A DNA stretch of 64,000 nucleotides, from NCBI GenBank assembly GCA_964019425.1, contig OZ025782.1, positions 1,302,001 through 1,366,000 of the forward strand, given 5' to 3'. Below, one piece after another: positions 43,901-58,900 of the stretch; position 1 is the stretch's first letter; each line of letters opens with the position of its first letter. The notes under the pieces are model-generated. The model did no database searches, was not told the DNA's origin, and worked only from the letters and a program-made list of their open reading frames with translations. A program made the position numbers and the translations under genes. This DNA is from Flectonema sp. DT1601 (lineage: Eukaryota > Euglenozoa > Diplonemea > Diplonemida > Diplonemidae).

Positions 43901-46900
43901 ATGCACACGAGCTGCTGAATCTCTTGCACTGGGTAACTCCTTCATCGCAAGTGTTTTTGTTGGTGTCCCACACGCACTCGTCTGTTGCATCGCAAGACGT
44001 CTTGTCCTTGTTCACTCGGCACACCTTCACTCCGCAGTGTGCCGGTGAGTGTGCTGTCTTCCACTCACAGTTGTCATCCCCCGCGCAAACTCTCTCGTTG
44101 GTATGTGGAACGCATTCCTTCGGCGTGCATGCGTTACCTTCCCACGTGCAGTCGTACGAGTGCTTGTCGCAGATCGCCTGCGTAGTGTACGGAACGCACG
44201 GCTTCTCAACGCAGCTTGAGATTACGTCGTCCCACTGGCAGATGCTCTTCTGCTCGCACGCTGTCTGGTCAGGGGCGTTACACTTCTTCTCAGTGCACTT
44301 GTCTTGATCTGCCGCCTCCTCATCGAACTGGCAGCCGAACGGATCGGCAAGACAGTTGTCTTCGGTGGTCGCCGTACAAGGTGGCAGTCTGCACACTGAA
44401 TCATCATCATACCAACGGCACGCTTCATTCGAGTACTGCATCATTTCGCACGCTGCCTTTGTAGTCGCCGAACACTCAACAACGCGGCCACACTCACCGA
44501 AAGCTGTATCCCAAACACACCCAGCAGCGCTGCACTTAGCCTCTGAACACTCGGTGTGGCAAGTAGACCATTCGCACACTAGCGATGTGGCGTTCCAATC
44601 ACAGGCTGCTTCCCCGTAGCAAGCTCTCTCCGTCGAGAATGCTCCACAAGGGAGGTGATGTCCCTCCAGTTCTTGGTAATTCAAAATAACCTTTCCGAAT
44701 TTGCTATTTGGGTTACAGATGTCAACCAACACTTCGCTCGAGAAGTCATCGAGTGGGATATTTACGTAGTGGTCTGCCTTTGGCTCGGAAACGATGCTGC
44801 TGAGCACCGCCTCTGCCTCAAGATCGATCTGCGAATGCGCGTCGAACCTCCTCAGCACCACTCCAAACACTTCAACCCCCTGTCCTCCAAGAGCCGCTCT
44901 TGCCGATCCCAGCTCCGCAGCATCGTGGATTTTTCCGTCGGTTACGATAAGGAGCACCTTACGGCGCCCAGCAGGGCTACCCTGGAACAGGTTAGCCGCA
45001 AAGTCCAGAGCCTGCGAAATGTATGTCGACTCCATCGCGTAGCTCTGTTCGTGGTAGTCGAGGTCTGCAGAAAGCTCAGCAACAACACCAGAAAACCTTC
45101 CACCAGTTCCAGTTCCCGCAGGTGCCCGGATGGCAGATTTTGGTGCCGAGAACTGAATAAATCCAACACGGAGACCCCCGGCGTTTGCTGTCGTTGTTCC
45201 AGCTTGCTCTAAGCTCAACGGCAGGGTCTTCACCCAGTCACGAAGCTGCTCTACCATCGCGTAAAATCCGTGTGGGTGGCGACCGAACGTCTGACTCATC
45301 GAACCAGAACCGTCGAACACAACGGCGATGTCCATCACTGGGCATCCTCCAAATGTCCCTTCCAAGCATGCTGAGCGTTTCGCATCCCACGTGCATCGGT
45401 CGACCGCCTTGCAGCCACAGCCATCCTTCAAATCCGAGCACTTCAACTCAACGCATGCATTGCCAGACCACTTGCACTTTTCAGCATCCGCTTCACAAGG
45501 CACCTGCGTGTGCTTGGAGCAGTACTTCTGAGAGCAACCAGGTGGGGAATTATCAGTGTTCCAGTGACAAGCATCGTCGTGGTCGCATGTCTTTTCGTCA
45601 GGATGTGGTGTACACTTCAGTGGCACGCACTTAGATGTCTCCGTTTTCCATTCGCAACGCTTCGCGTCCTGTAAGCATTCGGTCTGACTGGTCGCCTGAC
45701 ATGGGATTTCAACACAAGGAGCAAACGCCATCATTCCACGGATGTTTGAATCCCAGGTACACGCTGCATCTACATTGCAAGCATCTTGAGATGTGTACGT
45801 GCACGGACGGACCACACAAGCATCCCGATCGCTCTGCCATTCGCATCCCACAAGGTCTTCAACGCATCCAGATTCGGATTCGTGCTGACATTTTTTCTTC
45901 TCGCATTTCGCCTCGTTTGCGTTCCAGTCACAGCCAGGATCAACCGAGCACTCTGACACGTCGGTGTATGAGCAGATTGGCTGCTTAAAGCAGCTGTCAT
46001 CTTTCCAGGCACACAAGTTTGCATGATCTTCAGTGCATGTAGTCTCGTCACAATGCGTGACACAACCAGAATCCGCACACGAGAGCAGACGGTCGCTCCA
46101 TCTGCACGACAAGTCGACGTCACAGGCGTTCTTCTCGAGGTGCATTGGACAAGGAATTGACGCAGACGAAGAACCCGTAGCCGACTTGGCAATCAGCGCA
46201 CCGAACTGTTTATGTGGGTCACACAGAGCCCACAAGATTGAGTCCAGCTCGTCGATTGTCGCGTCCTCGAAATGCTCGTCCTGCACCGTTGTGGTGATTG
46301 ACTTTAGCTCTTCTCTTGCGTTCGAGCTCGCCGAATCGAATGCCACTGTCGGTCTCAGTAAGATACCAAAGGTCTTCACCTGCATACCGAGCAGCGTCCT
46401 CAGGTTCTGCACTGTTGCTGTTGTAGCTGCGTCCTTCAGTTCGCTGTCTGTCAGCACCAATAAAACTCTCTTTCTTGTCACAGTTGCCAACATTCCCTTG
46501 GTCAGGTCCAACGCACTCTTAATGTACGCGCGGTCCGTACCTACGATGTTTTTCTCGTGGAAGTCGAGATCAATCAGCAATTCACTGAGATCTCCCGTTA
46601 CGTGTCCCTCACTTCCGACCTTGTTCGGTGACTTAATCGCTCCAGCTTCAGCGGCAAACTGCACTACTCCTACTCTAACCCCCTGGGTAGGACTGTCTCT
46701 GAACATCTTTCCTGGCGTTCCCGAAAGCGGAATACTCTTCACCCAGTCACGAATCTTCTCAACCATCGCGTAGTATCCATTCGGGTGTCTGCTGAATGCT
46801 CCTTGCATCGAAGTCGTGGAGTCAATGGCGATGACAATATCCATCAATGGACATCCTCCGAACTGGCCGGTCACACACTCGTTCTTCGAACCATCCCAGA

Positions 46901-49900
46901 AACACCCGAGATCCTTGTTGCACGGACACGGCATCGTAATCTTCGTACAGTTCTTATCAATGCATTTGTTCATTGACGAGTCCCAACCGCACTTCAGCTC
47001 AGGGTCAGTCGAACAGCTTCCTTGCTCAGTGAACTTGCTACAGTACTTGACCTTGCAAATCGATGGAGACTCGTCGACTGACCAGTGACACTTGTCATCG
47101 TGATTGCACGTCACTTCATCCGCGTGGGTCGCGCATTCACAGCACCACGCGTTAGTTTCGCAAGTCTGTGAATTACAGCGGTCTTTCACGCACAACTTCT
47201 CCTCTGCCTTCCATGAACAACTCTCGGCAGTCGCCTGGGTGCACGCCGATTCATTCGTGTACGTGCAATCCGTTTTAGTGCACACCATATCGTGCGTATC
47301 CCACTCACATCCTACTGGATCTGTTGAGCAACTGTCCTCGGACTTGTGGTTGCACTTCTTCTCTTGGCAACTGGAACCATCCCACTGGCAGCCATTCTCC
47401 GTGTCCGCAACGCACGGTGTTTCTGTAGCATGCGTAGGGCAAACTGGCTGCCTCGAGCAGGACTTTCCATCCCACCCGCAGAAGTCGTCGGTGGCAGCTG
47501 TGCAGTTATTCTCATTACATCCAAACGACAAACATGGAGAGTTAACGCATCCAAGAAGAGATTCCGACCACACGCACCACGTGTCAGCCAAGCAAACTCC
47601 GGCTGATGCATGCACAGCACACGGCTGGTGCTCCGCTCCTTCACGCTTCGCGATCAGAGCTCCAAACTTCTTTGCAGGATCACAAATGGCATCAAATACT
47701 TCAGTTACCAGATCGTCCAACTTCAAGTTCAAGAAGTGATTGTCAGTTGGTAGGGACACTATCGGCTTTAGCGCGAACTCTGCGTCGATGTCCTCCTGAG
47801 TTCTCGTATTGAGGCGACGAATCACTACTCCAAAGGTCTGAACTGACAAGGCATCCAATGATCCACGTGCGGCCTTCAACCTGTCCGCATCGTTCAGCTT
47901 TCCATCTGTGATCAGGATCAAAACGCGCTTCCTCGTCGAAGGCGAGGCCCTGAAGATTTCCACCGCGTGCTCAAGGGCTCCCTGAACGAAGGTGCGACCG
48001 GCCATTTGATTCTTGTTGTGGTAAACAATGTCCTTCTCCAACTCTGACAAGCTTCCGGACAAAAGTCCGTTCGCTGTTCCAGCAAAACCAGCCGTCGTTC
48101 TCGGCGCCCCAGGAGTCGAGAACTGGACGAACCCAACACGCATGCCCGTTGCCTTAGTATTTTCCTTCGCCGTGTACGAGTCGCCGTTCAGCGGAAGTTT
48201 CTTCACCCAGTCCTTTAGGAACGTGGTGAGCGCCTCGTATCCGTGAGGGTGGCGTCCAAATGCCTGGCTCATCGATCCCGATCCATCGAACACTATTGCT
48301 ACATCAAGAGGTGGACAAGCTCCAAACAATGAAGTCACACACTCATCCGAAGCCGAGCTCCAGAAGCATCCGGACTCTTCTTGGCACTCACACTGTTTTC
48401 CGTTGAAACGGTCGCACCTCGATTCCATGCAACTGTCCTGCTGGGAGTCCCACGCACACGCCACATCTCCATCACAGTCGTTCTGCTGTGTCCAGCGTGC
48501 GCAGTAGGTTTCTGTGCAGTATGCCGGTGATGAGTCCACGTTCCAGGTGCAGGCCACGTTGGTGTGGCACGATGACTCATCCAGGTATTTGGCACAAGGG
48601 CGCTCAATACACTTAGCGTTTTCCCACTTACACTGCTTGTCGCCAACGCAAATATCCATTACTACGTGCTGACACGGCTTCTCACTGCACACCGAGGCAA
48701 CCTGGTCCCAGGTGCACTCCGTGTCTGCCAGGCAGTCTTGCGAAGTAGTGTAGCTGCACTTCTTCAACGTACACTTATCCTGAACCCAGTGGCATTCATC
48801 CTCTGTGTCACTAATGCATGCCACTTCAGTAATGTGCTTACATGGGCGCGGCTCGCATCGGTCCTTAGGCCACCAGCATGCGGGGTCCAGTCCACAATCG
48901 TTCGAGTTCGTTGCCGCACACACCTTTGTTTTTCCACATGAGTGGTCATTGGCGTCGTACTTGCACAACAGATCCTTATCGGCAGAGGTGCACAAATCTT
49001 CCGAGCAAAGCTGCAGGCAAGGAGTGTTCGCGCACCTCACCAAACTGTCATCCCACTGGCAACCCGAGTCGCGATTGCATTCTGCTGAGTTGTGATGGAA
49101 GTCGCACGGAAGGTGTGAGTCGGTAGTCTTTAGGTCTACTAACCACGTTCCCCATGGGGTACTAGGGTTGCACCACTTCTCGAATACGTTGTCTTGCAAT
49201 TCATCAATCATATAGTTTGCAAAGTGCGTCTCCTGTGGCTCCGTCACCAGCGGTTTCAGTGACGACTCTGCCTCCAGGTCACTGGTCTCGTGGAGGTGAT
49301 GCTTCCTAATTACGATACCGACTGTGTGTATTCCCATGGCGTCCAGTTTGGACTTTGCGAGTGAGGTCTGGTCAGAGTCTTCAATTTTGCTGTCGATAAT
49401 CACCATCAGTACCTTCTTCCTTCCATCGTTTGGTGCTTTAGATAGCAATCCAGCAGCAATGTCGAATGACTCGGCAAGGAAGGTTCCCTCTCCCATGAAG
49501 TTTTTCTCTTGCCAGTCCAAATCCCCAGTCAACTCCGGCAGGTAGCCAGACAGCCTTCCAGCTGCCCTTCCTTTACCTGTCGGTGCTGAAAGCGACGATC
49601 CCTTCACTACGCCGTTTACCTTTCTGTTTTCGTTTCCACTGAACTGGATGAACGCGATTCTAGTCAGTCCCTTAGCGTAATCAGTTCCGTTGCGATCAGC
49701 TCTTCCGTAGTCGTTAGCGAGCGGAAGCAGGAGTGACCAGTCCCGAATCATCTCTAGTAGCGCCGCGTATCCGCGCGGGTGACGTCCGAATGACTCTGCC
49801 ATCGAACGCGATCCGTCGAACAACACTACGATATCCATCGTCGGACACGCTCCGTAGTGCACGTCTACGCAAACGTTGTCGTGCCAGAAGCACTCCGGGT

Positions 49901-52900
49901 TGCTGTTGCACGCACAGTGTACCTTATCTGTGTCCGTCGAGTCCTTGGCATAGTCCCCGCACTTCTTTTCCGAACACGTCGAGAAGTCCCAGTGGCAAGC
50001 CGGTTCGTTGTTGCAACTGGTAGCATCTCCATACCTCGAGCAGAACCTTTCCTTACATTTTCCAGGGGCCACTGCCGCGTCCCACTCGCACACCAGGTCT
50101 TCGTGGCACGTTATCTCGTCCGCGTGCCCGACGCAAGGCTTTTCCTGACACACGTTTGCTGTCGTATTCATCTCACACCACTGTTTGTTGTTCTCGTCTT
50201 CAACACAGCAAGTTGAGTTGCTTCCGCATGACACACACCTTCTCGGCTTACAGATCAATCCGTGTGTATCCCACTCACAGATCTCACTCATCGTGTTACA
50301 GTCATCATTCGTCTTCAGCGTCTTACATGGCTCAGGGCTACAGATCTGCTGCAGCGAGTCAAACGTACATCCCTCAGGGTCGGCAAGACAAGCATCTTCG
50401 TCGTCGTGAACGCACGGCTTCTCAACACATGTATCATTCTTCCACACGCACTCATTGTCCTGTTTGCAATCTCCCTCGTTTGCGTGTGCGCACAACTTTG
50501 ATTTCCAGCATACGCTCTCAGTGGCGTTCCACTCACAGTGGTTGCCCACATCACCATTGCATTGGGTGCTGTTGCAATGCTGGAAGCAAGGAGTGTTTCC
50601 GCACACTTGCGCCGAATCTCCCCAGGCACATGCCTTCTCCTGGTTGCACACACCCTTCGAAGGGAACTGATCGCAAGGCACCGCTCCCGATGGAAGCCCG
50701 ATGCTTCCGCTCCCCGTGCCGGCGACGAACTTACCCCACTTGCTCGCAGGGTCGCACAGACCTGTTAGCACCTCTGTTGGCACCTCGTCGAGCATCAAAC
50801 TCAAGAAGTGCTCATCAGCAGGGGCGGAGACCACTGGCTTTAGCGCTGCCTCTGCGTCGATGTCTTCCTGTGTCCTCGCCGAAAAACGACGCACCGCGAT
50901 ACCAAACACCAACACCTGCTGCTGCTTAAGAGTACTCTTGACTCCAGAGAGCTTGTCTCCGTCCATCAGTACTCCATCTGTGATAATAATGATGATCTTT
51001 CTACGTCCATCAACTGGAGAATCCTGAGCAAACATATTGGAAGCCATGACGAGTCCCTCCTCGATGAAGGTTAGTTGCTTCATGTAGTTATCCTCATGCC
51101 ACTCGATGTCAGCCTGTAGCTGCGTCAGGTCTCCGCTCAAGCGCCCGTTGGTACCAACACCTGGAGGTGTGCGCTGTGCCGAGTTCACAACTCCGCCGGT
51201 AGGTCCAGTGCTTCCAGCTAATCCACTGAACTGGACGAATCCAACACGTACTCCTCCACTTGGTACCGACTTCGAACCGACAGTTGAATCCTCACCGCTG
51301 AGAGGAAGAGTCTTTACCCAATCGCGGATCATCTCCATCATCGCGTAAAATCCGTGTGGGTGGCGACCGAAGCTCTGACTCATTGACCCAGAACCGTCAA
51401 GAACAAGAGCCACATCGAGGGTCGGGCATTTACCGTACGCTTGCTCTTCACATCTTCCACGTCCACCAGTGTTGCTCCAGAAGCAGGTTGGGTCCTGCTG
51501 ACAATCGCATCTCTCTGGGATCTTGTGACACGTCTTCTCTACGCACACGTCGTTCTCCCACAGACATCCGGAGTCCGCTTCGCACATCGGCTGGTCGCTG
51601 TATTTGGCACAGCGCTTGAGTTGGCAGCTTCCAGGGGAAGTGCTCGTGTCCCAGTGGCAGCGGCGATCAGCGTCACACGACTTGTCCTCAGTGTACTCGA
51701 CGCAAGGGCGCACTGTGCAAGTCTGGTTCGATGTCTGCCAATCACACAAGGCGTCAACGCGGCATTCTACTTCCGTCGTGTATGCGCACTTTGTCTGCAC
51801 ACAAGTGTTATCTCCTGTCCATTTGCAGCTGTTCTCGGTATCCTGCTGGCATACATCCTGTGATCGGTAGTTTACGCAAGGCATCACTACACAAGTTGCC
51901 GGGTCCTTCCACAAGCACGTCGTCTCGGTGTCCGCCAAACAACTGCCTTCGGTCGTATGATGGCACCTCTTTTCGCTGCAGTCCGAAGCAGTAGCGTTCC
52001 ATTCGCAACCCTCTTCCGATTCGCAAGCGACGATGTTGTCCCCTCCGCATACTTCCTCGCGGTAGCAGGTCTTCTCCTGGTCGTTCCACCCTCCGACGCA
52101 TCCGTTTGTCAGGTCGCCGTTACAGGCCGCTTCTGAGCAGTGGACCACGCAAGGTGAGTTTACGCATCCCAGGAGGGTCTCAGACCACACGCATCCGACG
52201 TCGGACATACAGCTGGTCTTGCCTTCGTACTTCCTACATGGCTGGTGTTCGCCGCCGACAGGCTGTAATGCAAGGGCACTACCCCAACCGGTTGCAGGGT
52301 CGCACATCTTTGTGAGCGGGCCGTTTTCGTCGGCTAACTCGTCCATGTCAACGTTTTTAAAGTGGTCAACGTGTGGGTCCGAGGTGATTGGCTTGAGCAC
52401 CTCCTCAGCATCGGAATCCAATTGCGTGTGAGTCGCAAAGCGGCGCACTACAATACCGAACACTTCGACCTGCTGAGAGCTCAGCTTTGCCTGCGCAGAT
52501 GCGAGTAGGTTCTTGTCCTGGATCGCTCCATCCGTGATGATGAAGAGCGCGCGTTTTCTACCGTCAAGGGGAGAGTCCTGGAAGATTCCGACCGCCATGT
52601 CGAGACCAGCTCTGATATACGTACCCTGCCCCATGTAATTCGCCTCGTGCCATGAAAGGTCCGCCAACAACTCTGTCGCGTCCCCGGACAATCTACCTGC
52701 AGTTCCGACGTTGCTTGGCGTTTTGAGAGCTGATCCCGGGATTGGTCCGGTCACTGGTGACCCACTATCTTGTGGAACTCCACTGAACTGAACGAATGCT
52801 ACTCTTGTCTTGCGGTTCACAGTCGAAGTCGTTCCTGCCGCCTGGCCGCTGAGAGGAAGCCCCTGTACCCAGGTCTTCAGCATCTCAACCTCTGCGAAGT

Positions 52901-55900
52901 AGCCGTGTGGATGGCGTCCAAAAGCCTTGCTCATCGATCCAGATCCGTCGAACAACACAACGAGGTCGAGGGTTGGACAAGTTCCATAGCGCGTATCCAC
53001 GCACGCCTGCTCGGATGGAATCCAGAAGCAGTCAGGGTCGTTGTGGCACGCACAAGGGTCTGAAGACAACTTTTCGCACACCTTTGTTACGCAAGAGTTG
53101 CCTTCAGTTAAACATTTCGCATCCGCGTCACAGGTCGCCTTATTACAACCCTTCTTCGTGCAGTGCCTCCTGCAGTACTTCTCATTACAAATACCTGGAG
53201 CAATTGAAGTGTCCCACTCGCAAATCACGTCCCCGTTGCACTCCTTCTCGCTTGAGTACTGCTTACATGGAGCCGTCTCGCACAATTCGCCCCCGGCGAT
53301 CTGCTTGACCCACTCGCACAATCCTGGAGTCGTTGGCTTCTGCAAGCAATCTTCCTTGTTCAAGTAAGGACTGCATTTCTTAAGTTCGCAGTATTTAGCG
53401 TCCGTGTTCCACGTGCAGTTCAGGTCCTGCTCGCACGTTGGTATCGTGTCATACGTGCACGGCCTGTTTCCACAGGTTTGCGCAAGGTTGTTCCACTCAC
53501 AAGGGTCAGGGTCTGCCAAACATCCTTGTTCGTTGTCATGCTCACACTTCTTGCCGATGCAAGTCGTACCATCCTTGGCTACCTCACACTTGTCTTCCTT
53601 TTCGCAACGCGCCGTCGGAAAGTTGCATACTTCTTCCTTCATGCACGCGCCTCCCTCCCACAAGCACTGGTTCGGCCAGTCTGCCGTACAGTTAGCCTCC
53701 TTGCAGTGCTTCAGACACGGAGAGTCGCCACACGACAGTGTCTCGTCGAACCACACGCAGTGAGACTGCTTGTTGCAAGGGTCCTTCTCTGCTACTGTTG
53801 GGCAAGGAAGCACCTCATCCGAAACATCAGCGACGTAGCGTCCCCACACATGGCCTGGCTCGCAGATTCCATTCAGTGCCGCAGCCAACTCGTCAACTAG
53901 GATGTTCTGGAAATGCGCAGCCCGTGGTGCGGTTACAATTTGCTTCAAAGTCTCCTCTGCCTTGAGGTCGACGGCCGTGCGTGTTGAAAATGGTCGAATC
54001 ACTGCTCCAAAGATTCTTACCTGCGCTTGGTCAAGCTCAGCCATCGCCTGGCCGTACGCGTCCTTGTCGACAAGCTCCCCGTCGGTGACAATGATGAGGA
54101 CCTTTCTCCTTCCGTCAACTGGGGACGAACGGAATAAGCTCACAGCCTTCTCAAGCCCAGCTAACAGGTAAGTCTGCTGGGTTGCTGGCTGTGTCACAAC
54201 GCTTGCCCCGAGGAACGCTTGCATGTGGTACTTTGCATCATCGTTAATCTCCGCCAAAGAACCGGTCAAACTGCCCGCACTTCCTGTTCCTTTAGGCGAG
54301 AAGGTTGCCTGTCTAGCATCACCTGGTAACCACTTGCTGCTTCCCGCGAACTGTACCATCGCGAGACGCACGGTCTTCGTGTCAGCCAAAGGTGTTTGTC
54401 CAGCGGCATTTTTGCTCAGCGGCAAAGTAGCTGCCCAGTCCTTCACCACTTCAACAAGGGCGTAGAATCCATTCGGATGGCGTCCAAATGCTCTGCTCAT
54501 CGACGCACCTCCGTCCAGAAGGAGCACAACGTCGAGAGTTGGGCAAGTTCCATAACGTTGGAAGGTACAGTGTGAGTCTGCTGACTTAGCATAGAAGCAG
54601 TCGGCATCTCCCTCGCATCGGCACTTGTCCATCTTACCGCAGTCTTTCTCTATGCACTTGCCCGATTCCCACATGCATTCGTCCTCTCCTTCGCACCCAT
54701 TTTGATCAAACTTCCTGCAAGGAAGTTGGGCACATACGGCAGGTGATTGTTGCACGTCCCAGTGACATCCGTCGAATGAGTTACAGCATTTCTCCCCTGG
54801 GTACAGCACACATGGCTTGGCTGAGCAACTTCCGCTGTTCCAATCGCAACGCGAGTCAGCAGTGCATGCCGTCTCAGCTGTCGCTACACACAGCCTTTCG
54901 ACACAAGCATCATCGGCGCTACTGCCCGGACACTGGTCCCACTCACAACCTGCTGCATTGCAGCTTGACTCATCCGTGTGCTGGCAAGGGGTCAAAACAC
55001 AATTCTGAGTACCTGTTTCCCACGTGCAGTCGAACTCTGTGTCAGCTAGACAGCTGTTTTCGTCCGGGTGCAAGCATGGCTTCTCTCCGCACACAGTTTG
55101 GTTCCATGCACACATTGGGTCCTGGTTGCAGTCCTGCAAATTCGTGTGCGGGCAGATCTCCTTCTTGTAGCAAACTTGCTCCTGCGAGTTCCAATTACAG
55201 TGGTTCGATTGGTCATTGTTGCACTCGGTTTCCAGACAGTGGCGAATGCAAGGTGTGTCCACGCATGCAGTAAGCACTTCCTGGTAAAGGCATCCGGGGT
55301 CACTGTCACACTTTGTCTTGTCCACGTAATTCTGACAAGGTTTGTGCACACCGGCTTGGCTCTGATCGACGACGTACTTGCCCCACAAACTGTTTGGATC
55401 ACACAGTCCATCAAGAGCTTCAGGGATCTCGCTGAGCAAAAGGTTCAGGTAGTGGTCCACCTGTGGCTGCGACGTGATCGGCTTCAGAGTCTCTTCTGCA
55501 AGGAGATCCAACTTTGTATGGGCAAGGAATCTCCTCACCACTATTCCAAAGGTGACCACTCCGGCAGTTTCAAGCCTTCCACGAGCAGGTTGCAGGATCT
55601 TGTCATCCAGGATAGCCCCATCTGTGAAGATCAATAGCACCTTCTTTCTCAAGCTGCCCGGAGATTCCTTGAACATGTCCGCCGCAGTGTCTAGCGCTGA
55701 AGCAATGTATGTTCCCCCCTGCATGTAGTTCGCCTCCTGCCACGTTAGCTCAGAGTCGAGCTCTGCCTTCAAACCTGTCAGCCTTCCGCTCGCGCCCACC
55801 TGCGCTGGAGATGTCTGTGCACCGTCTACGTTTCCATTTGGCAACTTGTTTGTAGGGATTCCACTGAACTGGACAAACCCGACACGCGCCTTACCGTCGA

Positions 55901-58900
55901 GGGACGGAGATCCCCCAGCAGGCACTCCACTCAGCGTCAGTGAACTCGTCCATGTCTTCAACATCTCCATTAGTCCGTAGAAACCGTGAGGGTGAACTCC
56001 GAAGCTCTGACTCATCGATCCTGAGCCGTCGACCAGTAACACAATATCCAGTGTTGGACACTCTCCAAACTTGGATTCCTTGCAAGTTCCCTTGTCCCAG
56101 TAGCAATCCCCGTCTTTGCGGCATCTGCACACTTCGAACTCACCGCAGTTCTTGTCGACGCAAGTGTCGTTCAGCCACATGCACGCACCGTCCTGGTCAC
56201 ACGATCCCTGCTCCCCATACCTTCTGCAGTACTTCACCTCACAGTCAGTTCCCCACGTGCACAAATCGTCCTCTCCGCAAGTCTTTTCGTCTGGGTGATG
56301 CTTACATGGCTTGAACGTACATGTGTTGTTCTTCCATTCACATGCGTTATCGTCCTTCTCCTCGCAATCAACTTGCTGTGTCCAGCGGCACCTAATCGGT
56401 TCACACAGATTTGCGTCGTTGTTCCATGTGCACTCAGTGTCGTTGTTGCAGAATACTGGTTCGAAGTACACGCATGGCTGTTTGTCGCAAGTCTTGCTGA
56501 TTTCGTCCCACAAGCAAGGCCCCTTAGGATCTGCAAGACATCCTTGTTGGTTGTCATGGTCGCAGATCTTTCCGATACACGTCTGTCGGTCAACGGGGTC
56601 GACTTGGCACTTTTTGTCATTTTCGCAGTCTGTGGTGTCTGCGTGATCGCAGATTTCCTCCTTACGGCACGCACCTAGAGTCTGGTTCCACACGCAGTGG
56701 TTCTCTTGGTCTGCCGTGCAGTTGGTATCCAGACAGTGTGCGAGGCACGGAGAGTCACCGCACGAAAGCGTGCGGTCAAACCAGACACATCCGTCGTCTT
56801 TGTTGCAAGGGTCCTTGCTCGAGTAAAGCGTGCACGCCACGCTCGAATCCGCGATGAATTTTCCCCACACATGGTTCGGATCGCACAGACCCTTGAGTGC
56901 TGATGCCACTTCGTCGATCTGAAGGCTCTGCAGGTGCTGGTCTTTCGGGTCAGACAAGGCTCCCAATAACGTCTCTTGAGTCTTCACGTCGTCAGCCGAT
57001 ACTGTGCCAAACGGTCTCACTGCTATTCCAAACACGTGTACCTGCGCCTGATCGAGGGCTGCTCTTGCTGCCGTGTACGAATCCTTGTCATTCAGCTCTC
57101 CATCTGACACAATGATCAGAACTCTCTTCCTTCCATCAAACGGAGAGGTCTGGAATAGGCTTACTGCTTTCTGCAAGGCTCCGAGCAAGTAAGTTTGCCT
57201 CACATCCGGTTGAGCTGTCGCACTCGCACCCATGAAGCTTCCTTCGTGGAAATCAGCGTCTGCCTTCACCTCGCTCAGCACTCCGCTCAGCCTTCCACCA
57301 GTTCCCGTTCCGGACGGGGACGACAGGGCTTGTTTTTCGTCACTCGAAGGCCACTGGGTGCTTCCTGCGAACTGTACCATCGCCAATCTGATGGCCTTGG
57401 TCTGCGGCATAGTCGTTGCGCCTGCAGCTTCTCCGCTTAGCGGGAGGGTTGCTGCCCAGTCCCTTACAACCTCCACCAACGCGTAGAACCCGTGTGGATG
57501 ACGTCCGAACGCACGGCTCATCGAAGCCCCTCCGTCTAAGAGTAGCACTACGTCGAGAGTTGGACACGTAGCGTAACGCTGGAACGTACAGTGCGAACCG
57601 CCATTCGCGGTAGTGAAAAAGCAGTCGGGATCAGCGTCGCAATCACACTTCTCAAACTCCCCGCAATCCTTTTCCAGGCACTTATTGTTTTTCCACATGC
57701 ACTCCCTCTCAGCATCGCATGCTACGTTGTCATCAAATTTCCTGCATGGTAGCTGCGCGCATACCGCAGGGGCTTGCTGCACATCCCAGTGACACCCGTC
57801 TTTTTGGTTACAGCACTTCTCGTCAGGGTACACCGCGCACAACCTTCTCGAGCAGCTCTGCTGGCTCCACTTACACAGTACATCCTTAGAACACTCCGTC
57901 TCTTCAGCGTGCTGGCAAGGGATAGCTTCGCAGCTGGCGTCTCCACAGGCTTCGTTCCACTCGCAGCCAGGCTCCTGGTTGCAGTTCGTCTTGTCCACAG
58001 CCTGACATGGGGTTTGGGTACACGTTCCGTTCACCGTGTCCCACGTGCACTTGAAAGTACTGTCTGCGATACAACTCGATTCATCCGGGTGCAGACAAGG
58101 AGTGTCAATGCATTCATTTGTCGTTGCGTTCCACGAACACTTGTCGTTCTGGTTGCACGCGTTCGAATCAAGGATCCCTGGACACACTTCCTTGTTGAAG
58201 CACTCCAGAACTGTCGTGTTCCACCTGCAGTCAGTCGAGTTTGCACATTGATTTTCGGTGCAGTGCTTAACACACGGAGAGTCCAAGCAAGCGATCAGCA
58301 CATCCGACCAGATGCATCCCATATCCGCCGAACACGGTATCTTGTTATCATAGTTTGGGCAAGGGCGATGTACTCCAGCCTGCTGTGCCTGTGTCGCTGC
58401 CTGATCGACGATGAGGTGTCCCCACGGACCATTTGGGTCACAGATTCCATTCAGCGCCTGGTCTGGGATCTGGTCGATCAACAGATTCAAGAAGTGGTCG
58501 TCGTGTGGATCCGAAGTGATTGGCTTCAGCGAATCCTCTGCCGCAACGTCGCTCGCTGTCAGTTGATCTGTTCTCCTGACTACGATACCGAACGTCTGCA
58601 CATCCATTCCCTCAAGGTCTTTTACTACCTGCGCAAGCTTGTCGTCGTCTTGAATCTTTCCGTCGGTGATGATGATTAACACTCTCTTTCTTCCATCGAC
58701 AGGCGATGAGGTCTTGAATATGCTACCAGCGCGCACCATTGCCTTCTCGATGTACGTTCCGGCTTCGAGGTAGTTTGCTTCATGCCAGTCGACATCATCT
58801 GACAGCTCTGAAAGATCTCCCGTCAAGCGCCCGCCGGCACCGACTCCCACTGGCGGGAACGCAACCGAGTTTACGATGTTCGATGAAGGGACTAAGAACT

